A stretch of DNA of 64,000 nt from Advenella sp. S44 (GCF_002810445.1 NZ_NEXS01000003.1:496001-560000), one strand, 5' to 3'; shown: positions 35,767 through 44,381, counted from the first letter of the stretch. Notes: generated from the sequence alone by a model not told the origin. Program-made: numbers and translations.

Positions 35767-36937
35767 GGCACTGAGCCTGAACGATTCCCATGTGGCAAGT
35801 CTGCTTGAGCTTGAACAGTCGCTGTATGCCCGTGCGGCAGATGTGGACGCATTGGGGCTGGATCTGGACGTGGAAATGGCGATGCTGCGCAGCGCCGGCC
35901 TGCTGTCGGCATGTGTGCCTCGTGAGTACGGAGGCCAGGGGCTGGGGTGCGAGCATGATGCGCATTCTGTGCTGACGGCATTTGCGACATTGCGCATGCT
36001 GGGGCGGGCGACGCTTTCGGTGGCGCGTCTTTATGAAGGGCATATGAATGCAGTGAAACTGGTTGCGTTGTACGGCAGCCAGGCGCAGAAAGCCCAGTGG
36101 CTACCGCTAGTCTTGGCGGGCCAGTTGTGGGGGGTGTGGGGCGCAGATGGCGCGACACCATTGAGCGCTACGTTGATGTCAGACGATGCCTCAAAAACAC
36201 GGCATTATGTGCTGCATGGGCAGAAGGCGTTTGCCTCCGGGCTGGGGTTGCTGGACCAGGCGATTGTGACGTTCAACAGAGGGGCACAGGGGGTCGCCCT
36301 GGCATTGGTCAGTGTGAGCGAGAAGCGGCGACAGGACAAGTCTGCCTGGCGGGTTTCCGGAATGAAGGCCACATGGTCGGGTGTCTACGATTTTGAGGGC
36401 GTGCAAATCGAGGAATCTGCGCTAATTGGCAGCCCCGGTGATTATGTCAAAGAGCCTTATTTCGAGGGTGGGATCTGGCGATACTGCGCGGCCCATCACG
36501 GTGCGGCCGAACAGATTGTCCGGCTATGGCGGACTCGATTGGTGCAAAAGGGACGCGCAGAGGATCCGATACAGTTGACGCGGCTGGCACGGGCACGCGC
36601 CCGGCTTGTCGCTGTGTATTCGCTGCTAAGAGATGTCAGTCTGCAGGTAGAGACCTGTCGTGGTTTGCAGGGCCAAAATAACGTGAATGAAGACGATCAG
36701 CGCGCGGCTGTAGAGATGGCGCTGCTGGGTCGGGAAATGACCGAAGAGATGGCAGTAGCATTGATGAATGACGCCAGAAAAGCGCTGGGTGTAGAGGCTC
36801 ATCTGCCGCAATCGGATATGGAAAGAATCTGCCGGGATTTATCAATCTATTTGCGACAGGCAGGCCCCGACGGCAAGTTGCTCAATGCCGGCCGTCTTTA
36901 TTTGGCCCAGGCCGAAGACAGGACGCGCTTATGGTAA
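35753..36937 (+). CDS. Divergent acyl-CoA dehydrogenase-fold flavoprotein
   Basis: 394 residues from the ATG with GGAG ten bases upstream. LGLDLDVEMAMLRSAGLLSACVPREYGGQGLG and LGRATLSVARLYEGHMNAVKLVALYGSQAQK are the N-terminal helical domain, and LHGQKAFASGLGLLDQAIVT the flavin strand. The usual TEP-x-AGSD loop is replaced by VWGADGATPLSATLMSDD, and the C-terminus lacks GGTxEIxR; GMKATWSGVYDFEGV resembles ACAD-fold hydroxylases and nitrososynthases. In a saccharide cluster it could desaturate an acyl group or oxidise an amino sugar (inference). It overlaps both neighbours, so it belongs to the pathway. Confidence 0.72.
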   Translation: MRYSEALSLNDSHVASLLELEQSLYARAADVDALGLDLDVEMAMLRSAGLLSACVPREYGGQGLGCEHDAHSVLTAFATLRMLGRATLSVARLYEGHMNAVKLVALYGSQAQKAQWLPLVLAGQLWGVWGADGATPLSATLMSDDASKTRHYVLHGQKAFASGLGLLDQAIVTFNRGAQGVALALVSVSEKRRQDKSAWRVSGMKATWSGVYDFEGVQIEESALIGSPGDYVKEPYFEGGIWRYCAAHHGAAEQIVRLWRTRLVQKGRAEDPIQLTRLARARARLVAVYSLLRDVSLQVETCRGLQGQNNVNEDDQRAAVEMALLGREMTEEMAVALMNDARKALGVEAHLPQSDMERICRDLSIYLRQAGPDGKLLNAGRLYLAQAEDRTRLW

Positions 36938-38259
36938 CTCCGTTGCATCGCGGGCAGTTGCTGGTTCAGGCGGCACAGGCGCCGGCGGTCTCTGTGCAGG
37001 CGCTGGCTGGCCAAGCAAATGTACTGATTCTGTCTCCCCACCCGGATGATGAAACGCTGGGCTGCGCCCAGGCAATAGCTGCTGCCTGTGATTCGGGCCG
37101 CAAGGTGTTTGTGGTCGTCATCACCAATGGCAACCTGTCGCATCCGGGATCGTTGCGCTATCCCAAAGCCGCGCTGGCTGCGCTGCGACGGCAGGAGTGT
37201 ATGAACGCGCTGGATGTCGTTGGTGGCGTCAACGTTGTACCTGTGTTTATGGACTACGACGACCAGTGTGCGCCAAACACGGTGTCAGAGCAGATAGCCT
37301 GTATTGCACGGCTGGAGCAACTGGTGCGCGAATGCAAGATCACCGCCGTATGGACAAGCTGGGAGCAGGACCCCCATTGTGACCATCAGCGCGTTGCGCG
37401 CCTGGGCGAATTGCTGCTTGCTCGCCAGCCGCAACTGGTGCTGTTCAAGTATCCGATATGGGGTCGCTTCCTGCCGGAGGCACAGGCAGTTGAGGGTACG
37501 TTGTATCAATTTACCGGAACGGGCGATCGTAATCGCAAGGCGCGTGCGCTAGAGTGCTACCGCTCCCAGATGACATCGCTCATTGATGACGATCCGCAAG
37601 GGTTTGTGATGGCGCCCGAGACCCGGGCTCACTTTCTGGACACCCCGGAGCTGTTCATTTCCTATGACATTGCGGCGCGGGCTCTGGAATTTGATGCGCT
37701 TTACATGAACGATTCGGACCCATGGCAGTTTCTGACATCGGAATATGAGAACAGCAAGTATGTGACGACATTGTCTGCTTTGCCCCGGCCGCGCTACCGA
37801 CGCGCGATTGAAGCCGGGTGCTCTATTGGTGTCCTGACCGAAAAACTGTCCGCGCGGTGTGATGAGGTGATCGGGCTGGATATCTCCGGCGTGGCCGTTG
37901 ATCTGGCGCGGGCCCGCAACCGTCATATCCCGCAGATTCAGTTTCGGCAGGCGCCATTGCCCCAGGCGTGGCCGCAAGAATCGGCCGATCTGATTGTGTT
38001 GTCCGAAATTCTTTACTTTCTCGATGTCATGCAGATCGAGCAACTGGCAGGACAAATCGCCCGAACCTGGGAAAAAAATGGCGACTGTATTGTGGTGAAC
38101 TTTTCGGGAGATACATGCCAGGCGCTGCACGGTAAGCAGGCGGCCACGATATTTTGCGAGGCCATCAGACGTTATGCGCAGGTCGACTGTGTCCTGAGTC
38201 AGACTTATGAGAAATATAGTCTGCTGGTTCTGAACCGGATTGGCGACCCGACGGCTTGA
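36931..38259 (+). CDS. Fused PIG-L/LmbE deacetylase and NodS-like SAM methyltransferase
   Basis: 442 residues. The N-terminal domain (about 28-235) has LILSPHPDDETLGCAQAIA and DPHCDHQRVA, the metal-binding motifs of PIG-L zinc deacetylases that remove acetyl from GlcNAc-type sugars. The C-terminal domain (about 255-440) has RAIEAGCSIGVLTEKLSARCDEVIGLDIS (SAM motif I and acidic residue) and ADLIVLSEILYFLD, close to NodS, which N-methylates the deacetylated amine in Nod factors. The fusion implies deacetylation followed by methylation of the same amino sugar (inference). It starts seven bases inside the preceding gene. Confidence 0.85.
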   Translation: MVTPLHRGQLLVQAAQAPAVSVQALAGQANVLILSPHPDDETLGCAQAIAAACDSGRKVFVVVITNGNLSHPGSLRYPKAALAALRRQECMNALDVVGGVNVVPVFMDYDDQCAPNTVSEQIACIARLEQLVRECKITAVWTSWEQDPHCDHQRVARLGELLLARQPQLVLFKYPIWGRFLPEAQAVEGTLYQFTGTGDRNRKARALECYRSQMTSLIDDDPQGFVMAPETRAHFLDTPELFISYDIAARALEFDALYMNDSDPWQFLTSEYENSKYVTTLSALPRPRYRRAIEAGCSIGVLTEKLSARCDEVIGLDISGVAVDLARARNRHIPQIQFRQAPLPQAWPQESADLIVLSEILYFLDVMQIEQLAGQIARTWEKNGDCIVVNFSGDTCQALHGKQAATIFCEAIRRYAQVDCVLSQTYEKYSLLVLNRIGDPTA

Positions 38260-38394
38260 AAAAGGCCTGCAAAGGCCGCAGTGGTTTCGCAGGCAACGGG
38301 CAGGACCGTATCTTGTCCTGAGGCGCGAATGACTTATTGGTTCCGACTGGTAACAGTTGATTTGCGCAATATATTAATAATTATCTGGAAGACT

Positions 38395-39528
38395 ATGATT
38401 ACTACAGAAGATGGCGTGCAGCTGAATGATCACTGCGGTTACGTTGCGCAATTGGCAAACTGCCCATTGTCTTATGTGATTGCTATTCCGGCCAAAAATG
38501 AGCAGGCTACGATCGTTGCCTGCCTGGATGCGTGCTGGCAAAGTATGCAGCTTGCGGTCGGGACGGGCAAGATTTTGCTTGTAATCAACAACACCACCGA
38601 TACTACTCAGGCGCTGGCTGCGGCATGGGCAAGTCAGACAGGCTGTCCGCTTGAAATTGTCAATATTACGGTGGCGGCGCATGCTTGCGAGGCTGGCTAT
38701 GTTCGCAGAATGGCGATGCAATGGGCTGCGCTTTCGGTGCGGCCCGATGGTGTTCTTCTGTGCACCGATGCAGACTCCCGGCCTCATATTGACTGGGTGT
38801 CAGCCAATCTGGCGCAGATTGCTGCCGGCTATGATCTGGTATGCGGCGACATTTTGCTGGATCAATCACACCCGCAATATCAGCAAATTTGCGCCATTCA
38901 TCGGAAGAACGCGTTGGAAGGGCAGTATCGGCAGGCCAGTCTTGAACTGATCCATCAACTGGATCCAGACCCGGATAACGTCTGGCCACATCACAATCAG
39001 GTTTCCGGTGCCAGCCTTGCTATCCGCAGACAGGTGCATGATGAGGTGGGGGGCGTCCCGGCTGTGCCGCTAGCTGAAGACCGGGCTTTGGCGTTGCGGG
39101 TGGCTTTGCATGACTATCGCATCTGTTATTGCGATAGGGCCAGGGTGGTTACCTCCTGTCGCATGGACGGAAGGGCGCAAGGCGGCATGGCGCAGGCCTT
39201 GCGTATCCGGGCAGGCAATGAGGATTTTTTGATTGATGAATCACTGGAGCCTGCGGATCTGGTGCTGCTGCGTGCGGGCACGCGGGCTACAGCACGCCGG
39301 GCGTTGCAGCAGGGACGAAGTCGTCATGATCTGTATGCGTTTCTGAAGATTGAGCCCTCACGTTACGAGACGCTGGACAAAATCAGGCGATTCGGGATGT
39401 TATGGCAACAGCTTGAACTGCATGCGTACTGCCTGCGACCCCAACGCGTACTGTATAGCCAGTTGCCGGTTCAACTGAAAAAAATCGAGGCCATGTTGAT
39501 GCATATGAGTGAGTTTGATATGTCTTGA
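38395..39528 (+). CDS. Glycosyltransferase family 2 (GT-A fold)
   Basis: 377 residues from the ATG at 38395 (GGAAG upstream). YVIAIPAKNEQATIVACLDA opens the GT-A domain, VLLCTDADSRPHIDW near residue 125 is the DxD motif, and GASLAIRRQVHDEVGGVPAVPLAEDRALALRVALHDYRI near 205-240 holds the ED pair expected to act as catalytic base. The C-terminal 100 residues are helical and unassigned. No membrane helix. It lies 135 bases after the deacetylase/methyltransferase, with a small GGCCT/AGGCC hairpin in the gap, so it is probably part of the same transcript. Confidence 0.82.
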   Translation: MITTEDGVQLNDHCGYVAQLANCPLSYVIAIPAKNEQATIVACLDACWQSMQLAVGTGKILLVINNTTDTTQALAAAWASQTGCPLEIVNITVAAHACEAGYVRRMAMQWAALSVRPDGVLLCTDADSRPHIDWVSANLAQIAAGYDLVCGDILLDQSHPQYQQICAIHRKNALEGQYRQASLELIHQLDPDPDNVWPHHNQVSGASLAIRRQVHDEVGGVPAVPLAEDRALALRVALHDYRICYCDRARVVTSCRMDGRAQGGMAQALRIRAGNEDFLIDESLEPADLVLLRAGTRATARRALQQGRSRHDLYAFLKIEPSRYETLDKIRRFGMLWQQLELHAYCLRPQRVLYSQLPVQLKKIEAMLMHMSEFDMS

Positions 39529-39623
39529 TAAAAATGATTGTTTAGTGCGCCTGTTCAGCGTTTACGCAAGCCGAATGTGAACATATTTTGCAGACATTCA
39601 CCGCGCCGATATCAGGAAATATA

Positions 39624-41075
39624 ATGATGAAATGGATTCTGGCTATAAGTATTCTTGCCGTGTACGCGAACACCGTTGTGTTCGTTGTGAGTTGGGGCCT
39701 CAAATGGTCTGTGCTGCTTGTTAACTGGAAAAAGAACAGGCGGCAAGCAATCACAGCGGTAGATGACGGCGCCACCGCAAGATCAGGCCATCCGGCCGCA
39801 TTGACCAGTTATGGTGCAGCGTTTTTTTCTGTACATTTGCCCACGCACAACGAGCCACCCGATATTGTCATTAAAACAATAGATTCCATTCTGGCATCCC
39901 ATTATGATGACTTCGAACTGCTTGTGATCGACAATAATACGAGCGATCCTGATTTATGGACGCCCGTCAGTGAACACTGCCTGCAAATGGGGCCGCGGGT
40001 CCGGTTTTATCATTGCATGAATGTCGCCAATGCCAAGGCTGGCGCACTGGATATCGCACTGGGGTTGCGCAGTTGCAGATCGACCCACGTTGTGATTGTG
40101 GACGCCGATTACACCGTGGACAGAGATTTTCTGAATCGCGCATCCGATTTGCTGGCACACAACGAATACGACTACATCCAGTTTCCACAATCTTATCGGG
40201 GCGAAGGCGCTGCAGGATTGAAATATGAACTGGGCCTGTATTTTGCGACTGTGAGCAGAGCCGCCGATGCGGCCAATACCATGCTGCTGACCGGTACCTT
40301 GTCAGTGATTGCGGTCAATGCGCTCAATACATTGGGCGGATGGAAAACGTCGACCCTGACCGAAGATGCAGAAATCGGACTCCAACTGCATATGCGCGGG
40401 TTCCGTGGGCGCTATATTGGACAGTCGGCAGGGGCAGGTTTGTTACCGTTTACCTTCTTTGATCTGGAAAAGCAAAGGGAGCGCTGGATTCATGGGAATT
40501 TCCAGGTTCTTGCCCGATATTTCACACGAATTATGACCGTGAAAAAAACCTATCTGGTGGCTATTTTATCCCAACTGTCGGCCTGGTTTGCCTTCTTGCT
40601 GATACCGATGGTCTTTATGCTTCTGATTCCGTTGTTTGCCGGGTATCAGCCATTGTCGGGCCAGGCTGCATGGGCGCTGGCAATGGCGGCGGCAACGATT
40701 ATTCTTGATTTTGTGTCCCGGTTTGTCTTTATTCGCCTCTCGGGTTCGAGCACAAAGCTGGCTCAGGTGCTGGATACGTTTGTCGTTTCCTGGGCCCTTG
40801 CCGCCAGAAGTTCCATGGCCACCTTTACAGGCAATTTGCCGGCGTCCCGAATATTTCATCGTACCAACAAGAGTCTTTGCGACGATTCTGGCGTAGTACG
40901 CAGCATCAGCACGACGGTGGTCGCTATCGTTGGCAGCTTGGCGGTTCTCCAGGGCTTATTGATGGCTCAGCCATCGGTTGTGGTGGCGGGAATATTGTTG
41001 GCGCTTATGTTGCCTTTTCAGTGGCTGACCAGTCGGCGATTGCTGCGCTACCGCAATCATTTGCGGGCGCGTTGA
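39624..41075 (+). CDS. Membrane glycosyltransferase family 2 (QxxRW-type, BcsA/NodC-like)
   Basis: 483 residues from the ATG at 39624; a second ATG follows directly. An N-terminal helix (ILAISILAVYANTVVFVVSWG) is followed by a cytoplasmic GT-A domain: FSVHLPTHNEPPDIVIKTIDSI, LLVIDNNTSD, HVVIVDADYTVD, LTEDAEIGLQLHMRG and EKQRERWIHG (D, D, TED and QxxRW motifs of processive beta-glycosyltransferases). Four or so C-terminal helices start near residue 310. Members make cellulose, chitin, hyaluronan or beta-glucans. Its closeness to a deacetylase/NodS-like fusion recalls NodC, but substrate and co-transcription with the upstream cluster are unproven. Confidence 0.85.
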   Translation: MMKWILAISILAVYANTVVFVVSWGLKWSVLLVNWKKNRRQAITAVDDGATARSGHPAALTSYGAAFFSVHLPTHNEPPDIVIKTIDSILASHYDDFELLVIDNNTSDPDLWTPVSEHCLQMGPRVRFYHCMNVANAKAGALDIALGLRSCRSTHVVIVDADYTVDRDFLNRASDLLAHNEYDYIQFPQSYRGEGAAGLKYELGLYFATVSRAADAANTMLLTGTLSVIAVNALNTLGGWKTSTLTEDAEIGLQLHMRGFRGRYIGQSAGAGLLPFTFFDLEKQRERWIHGNFQVLARYFTRIMTVKKTYLVAILSQLSAWFAFLLIPMVFMLLIPLFAGYQPLSGQAAWALAMAAATIILDFVSRFVFIRLSGSSTKLAQVLDTFVVSWALAARSSMATFTGNLPASRIFHRTNKSLCDDSGVVRSISTTVVAIVGSLAVLQGLLMAQPSVVVAGILLALMLPFQWLTSRRLLRYRNHLRAR

Positions 41076-41146
41076 GGTCGCCAGGCGATTGCGTCGGATC
41101 AGCGCGCCGCGCCAGCGCCGCAAAATGGGAGTTGGCGACTGCACGA

Positions 41147-41163
41147 GCCGCTGGGCGGTTTTT
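41147..41163 (+). terminator. Short rho-independent terminator after the glycosyltransferase cluster
   Basis: Stem CCGC (41148-41151), loop TGG, stem GCGG (41155-41158), followed by TTTTT. It stands 72 bases after the membrane glycosyltransferase stop codon. The remainder of the 41076-41373 gap carries no gene; a TCACA-AA-TGTGA dyad at 41278-41289 is the only other symmetric element seen. Confidence 0.55.
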
Positions 41164-41373
41164 GTAAGCATTCATTAACCGCCGCCCCGGGACGGCATGC
41201 AGGCTCGCATCTGATAACAAAATGAACACAAACCGATACCCAAAGCTGTGCCAGTGCCCCGACCAATAATGATATGGTCACAAATGTGATCGCAAGAGAC
41301 GCATTATCGCAGTTGTTATATTGCGTGTGGATGATCACCCGATGTTAATGATTCGAATACAGGAGATTGATCA

Positions 41374-41565
41374 ATGCCAGCAAAATCCCAGGATCAACAG
41401 AAAGCGGCGGGCGCGGCACTGTCTGCCAAGCGCGGAGAAACAAAAGTCAGCAGCCTCAAAGGCGCTTCCAAATCCATGCATGATTCCATGACGGAAAAAG
41501 AACTTGAAGAGTTGGCCTCTACCAAGCGAAAAGGCAAGCCGGAACACGTGAACAAAAAAGACTGA
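41374..41565 (+). CDS. Small basic protein of the DUF3008 family
   Basis: 63 residues: MPAKSQDQQKAAGAALSAKR at the start, then VSSLKGASKSMHDSM, ELEELASTKRKGKPEHV and a Lys-rich end. This conserved small protein, with its K/S/A-rich helix and a TEKELEE segment, is found across proteobacteria; it has been seen as general-stress or nucleoid-like but has no settled function. AGGAG lies seven bases before the ATG. It is flanked by a terminator on each side, so it is monocistronic. Confidence 0.85.
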   Translation: MPAKSQDQQKAAGAALSAKRGETKVSSLKGASKSMHDSMTEKELEELASTKRKGKPEHVNKKD

Positions 41566-41571
41566 GCGAAA

Positions 41572-41596
41572 AATGCAACGCAGTGCGCGTTGCATT
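41572..41596. terminator. Bidirectional stem-loop terminator
   Basis: Perfect ten-base arms AATGCAACGC (41572-41581) and GCGTTGCATT (41587-41596) around a five-base loop. The minus-strand transcript ends in a run of five T bases, fitting termination of the Rieske oxygenase gene that stops at 41609; on the plus strand it follows the DUF3008 stop codon by six bases. Confidence 0.8.
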
Positions 41597-41608
41597 TCGC
41601 AACCGATG

Positions 41609-42706
41609 TTAATCGGGTTGCGCGATAGCGGCTTGCTCAATCGGAATGATGGTAGCCCTGTTTTCTGCCGTTGCAGCAGGTGGGCTGGTTTGTTCCTGTT
41701 CCTGGCTGATCAGGCGATCCAGACCCTTGCGGAACTTGATCGGCCCGCCGTCGAGTTTAAGATTGATGAAGGGCGTGCGGCGATTGTCCATGCCTTTTTG
41801 GACTGCGCTCAGTACGATCCGGTCTTCTTCAAATGCCTTGCGTACGCCTTCGGCGAATTGGCGCGAGACGTCTGCGTCATTGGCACTGAAATTTCTGAGC
41901 TGGAACCAGAAGTAGCGGGTGGTTTTTTCGTCTACCGGCGTCAGAAAGTTATAGGAGTCCATCAGGAACACGTCCGGATGCAGCGGCGCCTGATCGCCTC
42001 CCGTGCCCGCAGGCGTAAAGATGGCTTTGATGATGGCGTGGGAAGGATAACGCACTTCATAGTGCTGCTTGCGGTCGCAGTTGCCGGAAAACTTGACGAA
42101 TTTTGCGTAAAAGGGGGCGACCTCGGTATCGTACATCCAGCGCGATACGATCACGCCGTTGTCCGTAACCGTCGTGGTCAGGGGTTCGTTTGCACAGGCG
42201 CTGTTGCCAAAAGAGCTGCGATGCACCCATGCCACGTGCGAGGGGTCCAGCAGGTTGTCGGTCATGTACAGATAATTGCACTCGACGATCATGGCGTCAC
42301 CCTGGTTGATGCCCCATGCCGGGTCGCCATACTCCGCAATTTGCGGAATCAGCGAGGCGTCGGCCTTTTGCGGATCGCCCATCCATACCCAGACCAGTCC
42401 GTACTTTTCGGCAATGGCAAAACTTCTAACAGTGGCGGCCCGGGGGATTTTTGCGCCGGGCGCGAAAATACAGGCGCCCTGGCCATTGAACGTAAGCCCA
42501 TGATAGCCGCATTCGACGGCATCATCGACCAGACGTCCCATGGATAAAGGCAGTTTGCGGTGCGGACAGGCATCTTCAAGGGCGACGACCTGGCCGTCCT
42601 GCTGGCGATAGAACACCAGATATTCACTGAGCAATTGCAATGGGTAGAGCTCATGGCCGATGTCGTGGCTCCAGGCCGCGACATACCATGCATTCTTCAG
42701 AAACAT
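41609..42706 (-). CDS. Rieske non-heme iron oxygenase (vanillate O-demethylase VanA-like)
   Basis: 365 residues. Rieske ligands C47-P-H49 and C66-x2-H69 (ACPHR ... CGYHG) are followed by the mononuclear iron motif near residue 155 (NLLDPSHVAWVH, two His plus a nearby acidic residue). MFLKNAWYVAAWSHDIG is the typical VanA/toluate-type start. VanA enzymes O-demethylate aromatic methyl ethers using electrons from a VanB-type reductase. No reductase gene is adjacent: gshA lies upstream and a terminator downstream, so the partner must be elsewhere. The substrate is uncertain. Confidence 0.82.
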   Translation of the reverse strand: MFLKNAWYVAAWSHDIGHELYPLQLLSEYLVFYRQQDGQVVALEDACPHRKLPLSMGRLVDDAVECGYHGLTFNGQGACIFAPGAKIPRAATVRSFAIAEKYGLVWVWMGDPQKADASLIPQIAEYGDPAWGINQGDAMIVECNYLYMTDNLLDPSHVAWVHRSSFGNSACANEPLTTTVTDNGVIVSRWMYDTEVAPFYAKFVKFSGNCDRKQHYEVRYPSHAIIKAIFTPAGTGGDQAPLHPDVFLMDSYNFLTPVDEKTTRYFWFQLRNFSANDADVSRQFAEGVRKAFEEDRIVLSAVQKGMDNRRTPFINLKLDGGPIKFRKGLDRLISQEQEQTSPPAATAENRATIIPIEQAAIAQPD

Positions 42707-42718
42707 GGGAATCTCCGT

Positions 42719-44272
42719 TTATTCAGGCCGTTTCAGGGCTGCCATATAACGCTCGACATATTCATCAAAGCTTTCGTTGTCAGACGCTTCTATTGCGGCC
42801 TGTTCTTCAAGCGATTTTTTGACGCTGGCACGCATTTGCTGCTCGGTTTCGGCTGACAGTTCGCCAAAGCGCAGTTCATCTGTCAGACGCTGGCTTTGCA
42901 GTTGGGTATAGTCGGCAAAACTGAGGCCGCTGTCTTTGAGCTCCTGCAATATACGTGCCGAAGGCGTAGCCGATACGTCGTCCAGCTTGTGGCGCTGTTC
43001 CTGGATCGCCGCACTGTACTGCGTTGTGCTAAAGGCAATGTCCAGTTCTTTGGCATACAGCGCGACCTGGTCAAGTAACTGGTTGCCCCAGACTGGGATG
43101 GAAATGTCTTCGCCGTTGCTGCTCAGGCGTAATGCCGGATCGCGCCCGCGATTGACCACATCGGTGAAATTGGCCTGGCTTTCTTCACAGAAGCCGTCAT
43201 AAGGGAAAAGCCGGCTGTCGTGCACGGCACAGAACAGCAGGAACGCGTCCATAAAATGACAGGTGGCATTCGAAATACCAATAGCGCTGAACGGGTCGAT
43301 ATCCAGGCAACGGATTTCAACGTACTCGATACCGCGTTCCATGAGCGCCGTGATGGGCCGCTCGCCGCGCGCCGTTGTCCGTTTGGGCCGGATGGTTGAG
43401 TAGTATTCATTTTCGATCTGCAGCACATTGGTGTTCAGTTGAATCCACTGGCCGTCGCGATGGGTGCCTAGCGCCTGGTATTCGGGCCAGGGTTGCGTGA
43501 CGGCATGATACATTTTTCGCACGAAGGTGGACAGGTCGTTGTAGCACATTCTCAGGCCGGCCTGAGCATCGTTCTGATAGCCCAGGTCGCTCATGCGCAG
43601 GCTGGTGGCATAGGGCAGATATAGCGTGTCGTGATCCAGCTGGCGCAAGGGATTTGGCCGGTCGCCCAAAAATGAGCGCGGCACTGCCGGCGACGCGCCA
43701 AACAGGTACATTAGCAGCCAGTTGTATCGGGTGAAGTTGCGGATCAGACCCATATAGCCGATAGACTGTCGTTCGATTTCGGTTGCGCCGTCCAGGTCCA
43801 ACTGCTGCCACAGCGAGTCGGGCAGCGAAAAATTATAGTGCAGCCCGGCGATACATTGCATGGTGCGACCGTAGCGCTCAGCCAGCCCGCGTCGGTATAC
43901 ATGGCGCAGCGTGCCGCTGTTGGATGTGCCATAGGTGGCAATGGGGATCTGGTCATCGGGCGGCAGAGGGCCCGGCATTGACTGCATCCAGATGCTTTCG
44001 GATGGAAACTGGCGGCTTGCAAAGCGATGTACGTCGGTCAGCTCGTCGAGCAGGGTGTCCACCGACGTGTGGGTTCCGGTAATCAGCTCGATCAGCGATT
44101 CGGAATAGTCGGTGGTAATATTCGGATGAGTCAGGGCCGACCCCAGAAGGGTTGTGTGCGGTGTGGTGGCGAGCGCGCCATCCCGGTCAATCCGTAGCCC
44201 TTCGCGTTCAATTCCGCGTAGAATATGAGTTAGCGAGTCTCGATGCTGCTGTAGTGTGGTCATGCGCTGCAC
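42719..44272 (-). CDS. gshA: Glutamate-cysteine ligase
   Basis: 517 residues, the length of E. coli-type GshA. GIEREGLRIDRDGALATTPHTTLLGSALTHPNITTDYSESLIELIT at the N-terminus is the family signature with the metal and ATP acidic residues; GSSPAV-like FGASPAVPRSFL and YVEIRCLDIDPFSAIGIS follow. It catalyses L-Glu + L-Cys + ATP to gamma-glutamylcysteine, the first glutathione step. The start is taken as GTG 44272 with AGGAC upstream; ATG 44263 is possible. It lies 12 bases upstream of the Rieske oxygenase gene on the same strand, so they may share a transcript. Confidence 0.93.
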   Translation of the reverse strand: MQRMTTLQQHRDSLTHILRGIEREGLRIDRDGALATTPHTTLLGSALTHPNITTDYSESLIELITGTHTSVDTLLDELTDVHRFASRQFPSESIWMQSMPGPLPPDDQIPIATYGTSNSGTLRHVYRRGLAERYGRTMQCIAGLHYNFSLPDSLWQQLDLDGATEIERQSIGYMGLIRNFTRYNWLLMYLFGASPAVPRSFLGDRPNPLRQLDHDTLYLPYATSLRMSDLGYQNDAQAGLRMCYNDLSTFVRKMYHAVTQPWPEYQALGTHRDGQWIQLNTNVLQIENEYYSTIRPKRTTARGERPITALMERGIEYVEIRCLDIDPFSAIGISNATCHFMDAFLLFCAVHDSRLFPYDGFCEESQANFTDVVNRGRDPALRLSSNGEDISIPVWGNQLLDQVALYAKELDIAFSTTQYSAAIQEQRHKLDDVSATPSARILQELKDSGLSFADYTQLQSQRLTDELRFGELSAETEQQMRASVKKSLEEQAAIEASDNESFDEYVERYMAALKRPE

Positions 44273-44381
44273 AAGTCGTCCTGAGATGTCTCTGAAATCA
44301 ATAATTGCTGATTTTAAGGGAGTTCCGCTGCTTTTCAGTTTTAAACGGTTTGTTTCGAATTAATTAATTTGGGTGGTACAG

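Noticed and set aside
36931-39528. The glycosyltransferase cluster as a lipopolysaccharide or capsule locus.
   Set aside because: It lacks Wzx, Wzy, Wza/Wzb/Wzc, ABC exporters and nucleotide-sugar synthesis genes.
41278-41289. TCACA-AA-TGTGA dyad as a CRP site.
   Set aside because: CRP sites have the arms in the opposite order with a six-base spacer (TGTGA-N6-TCACA).
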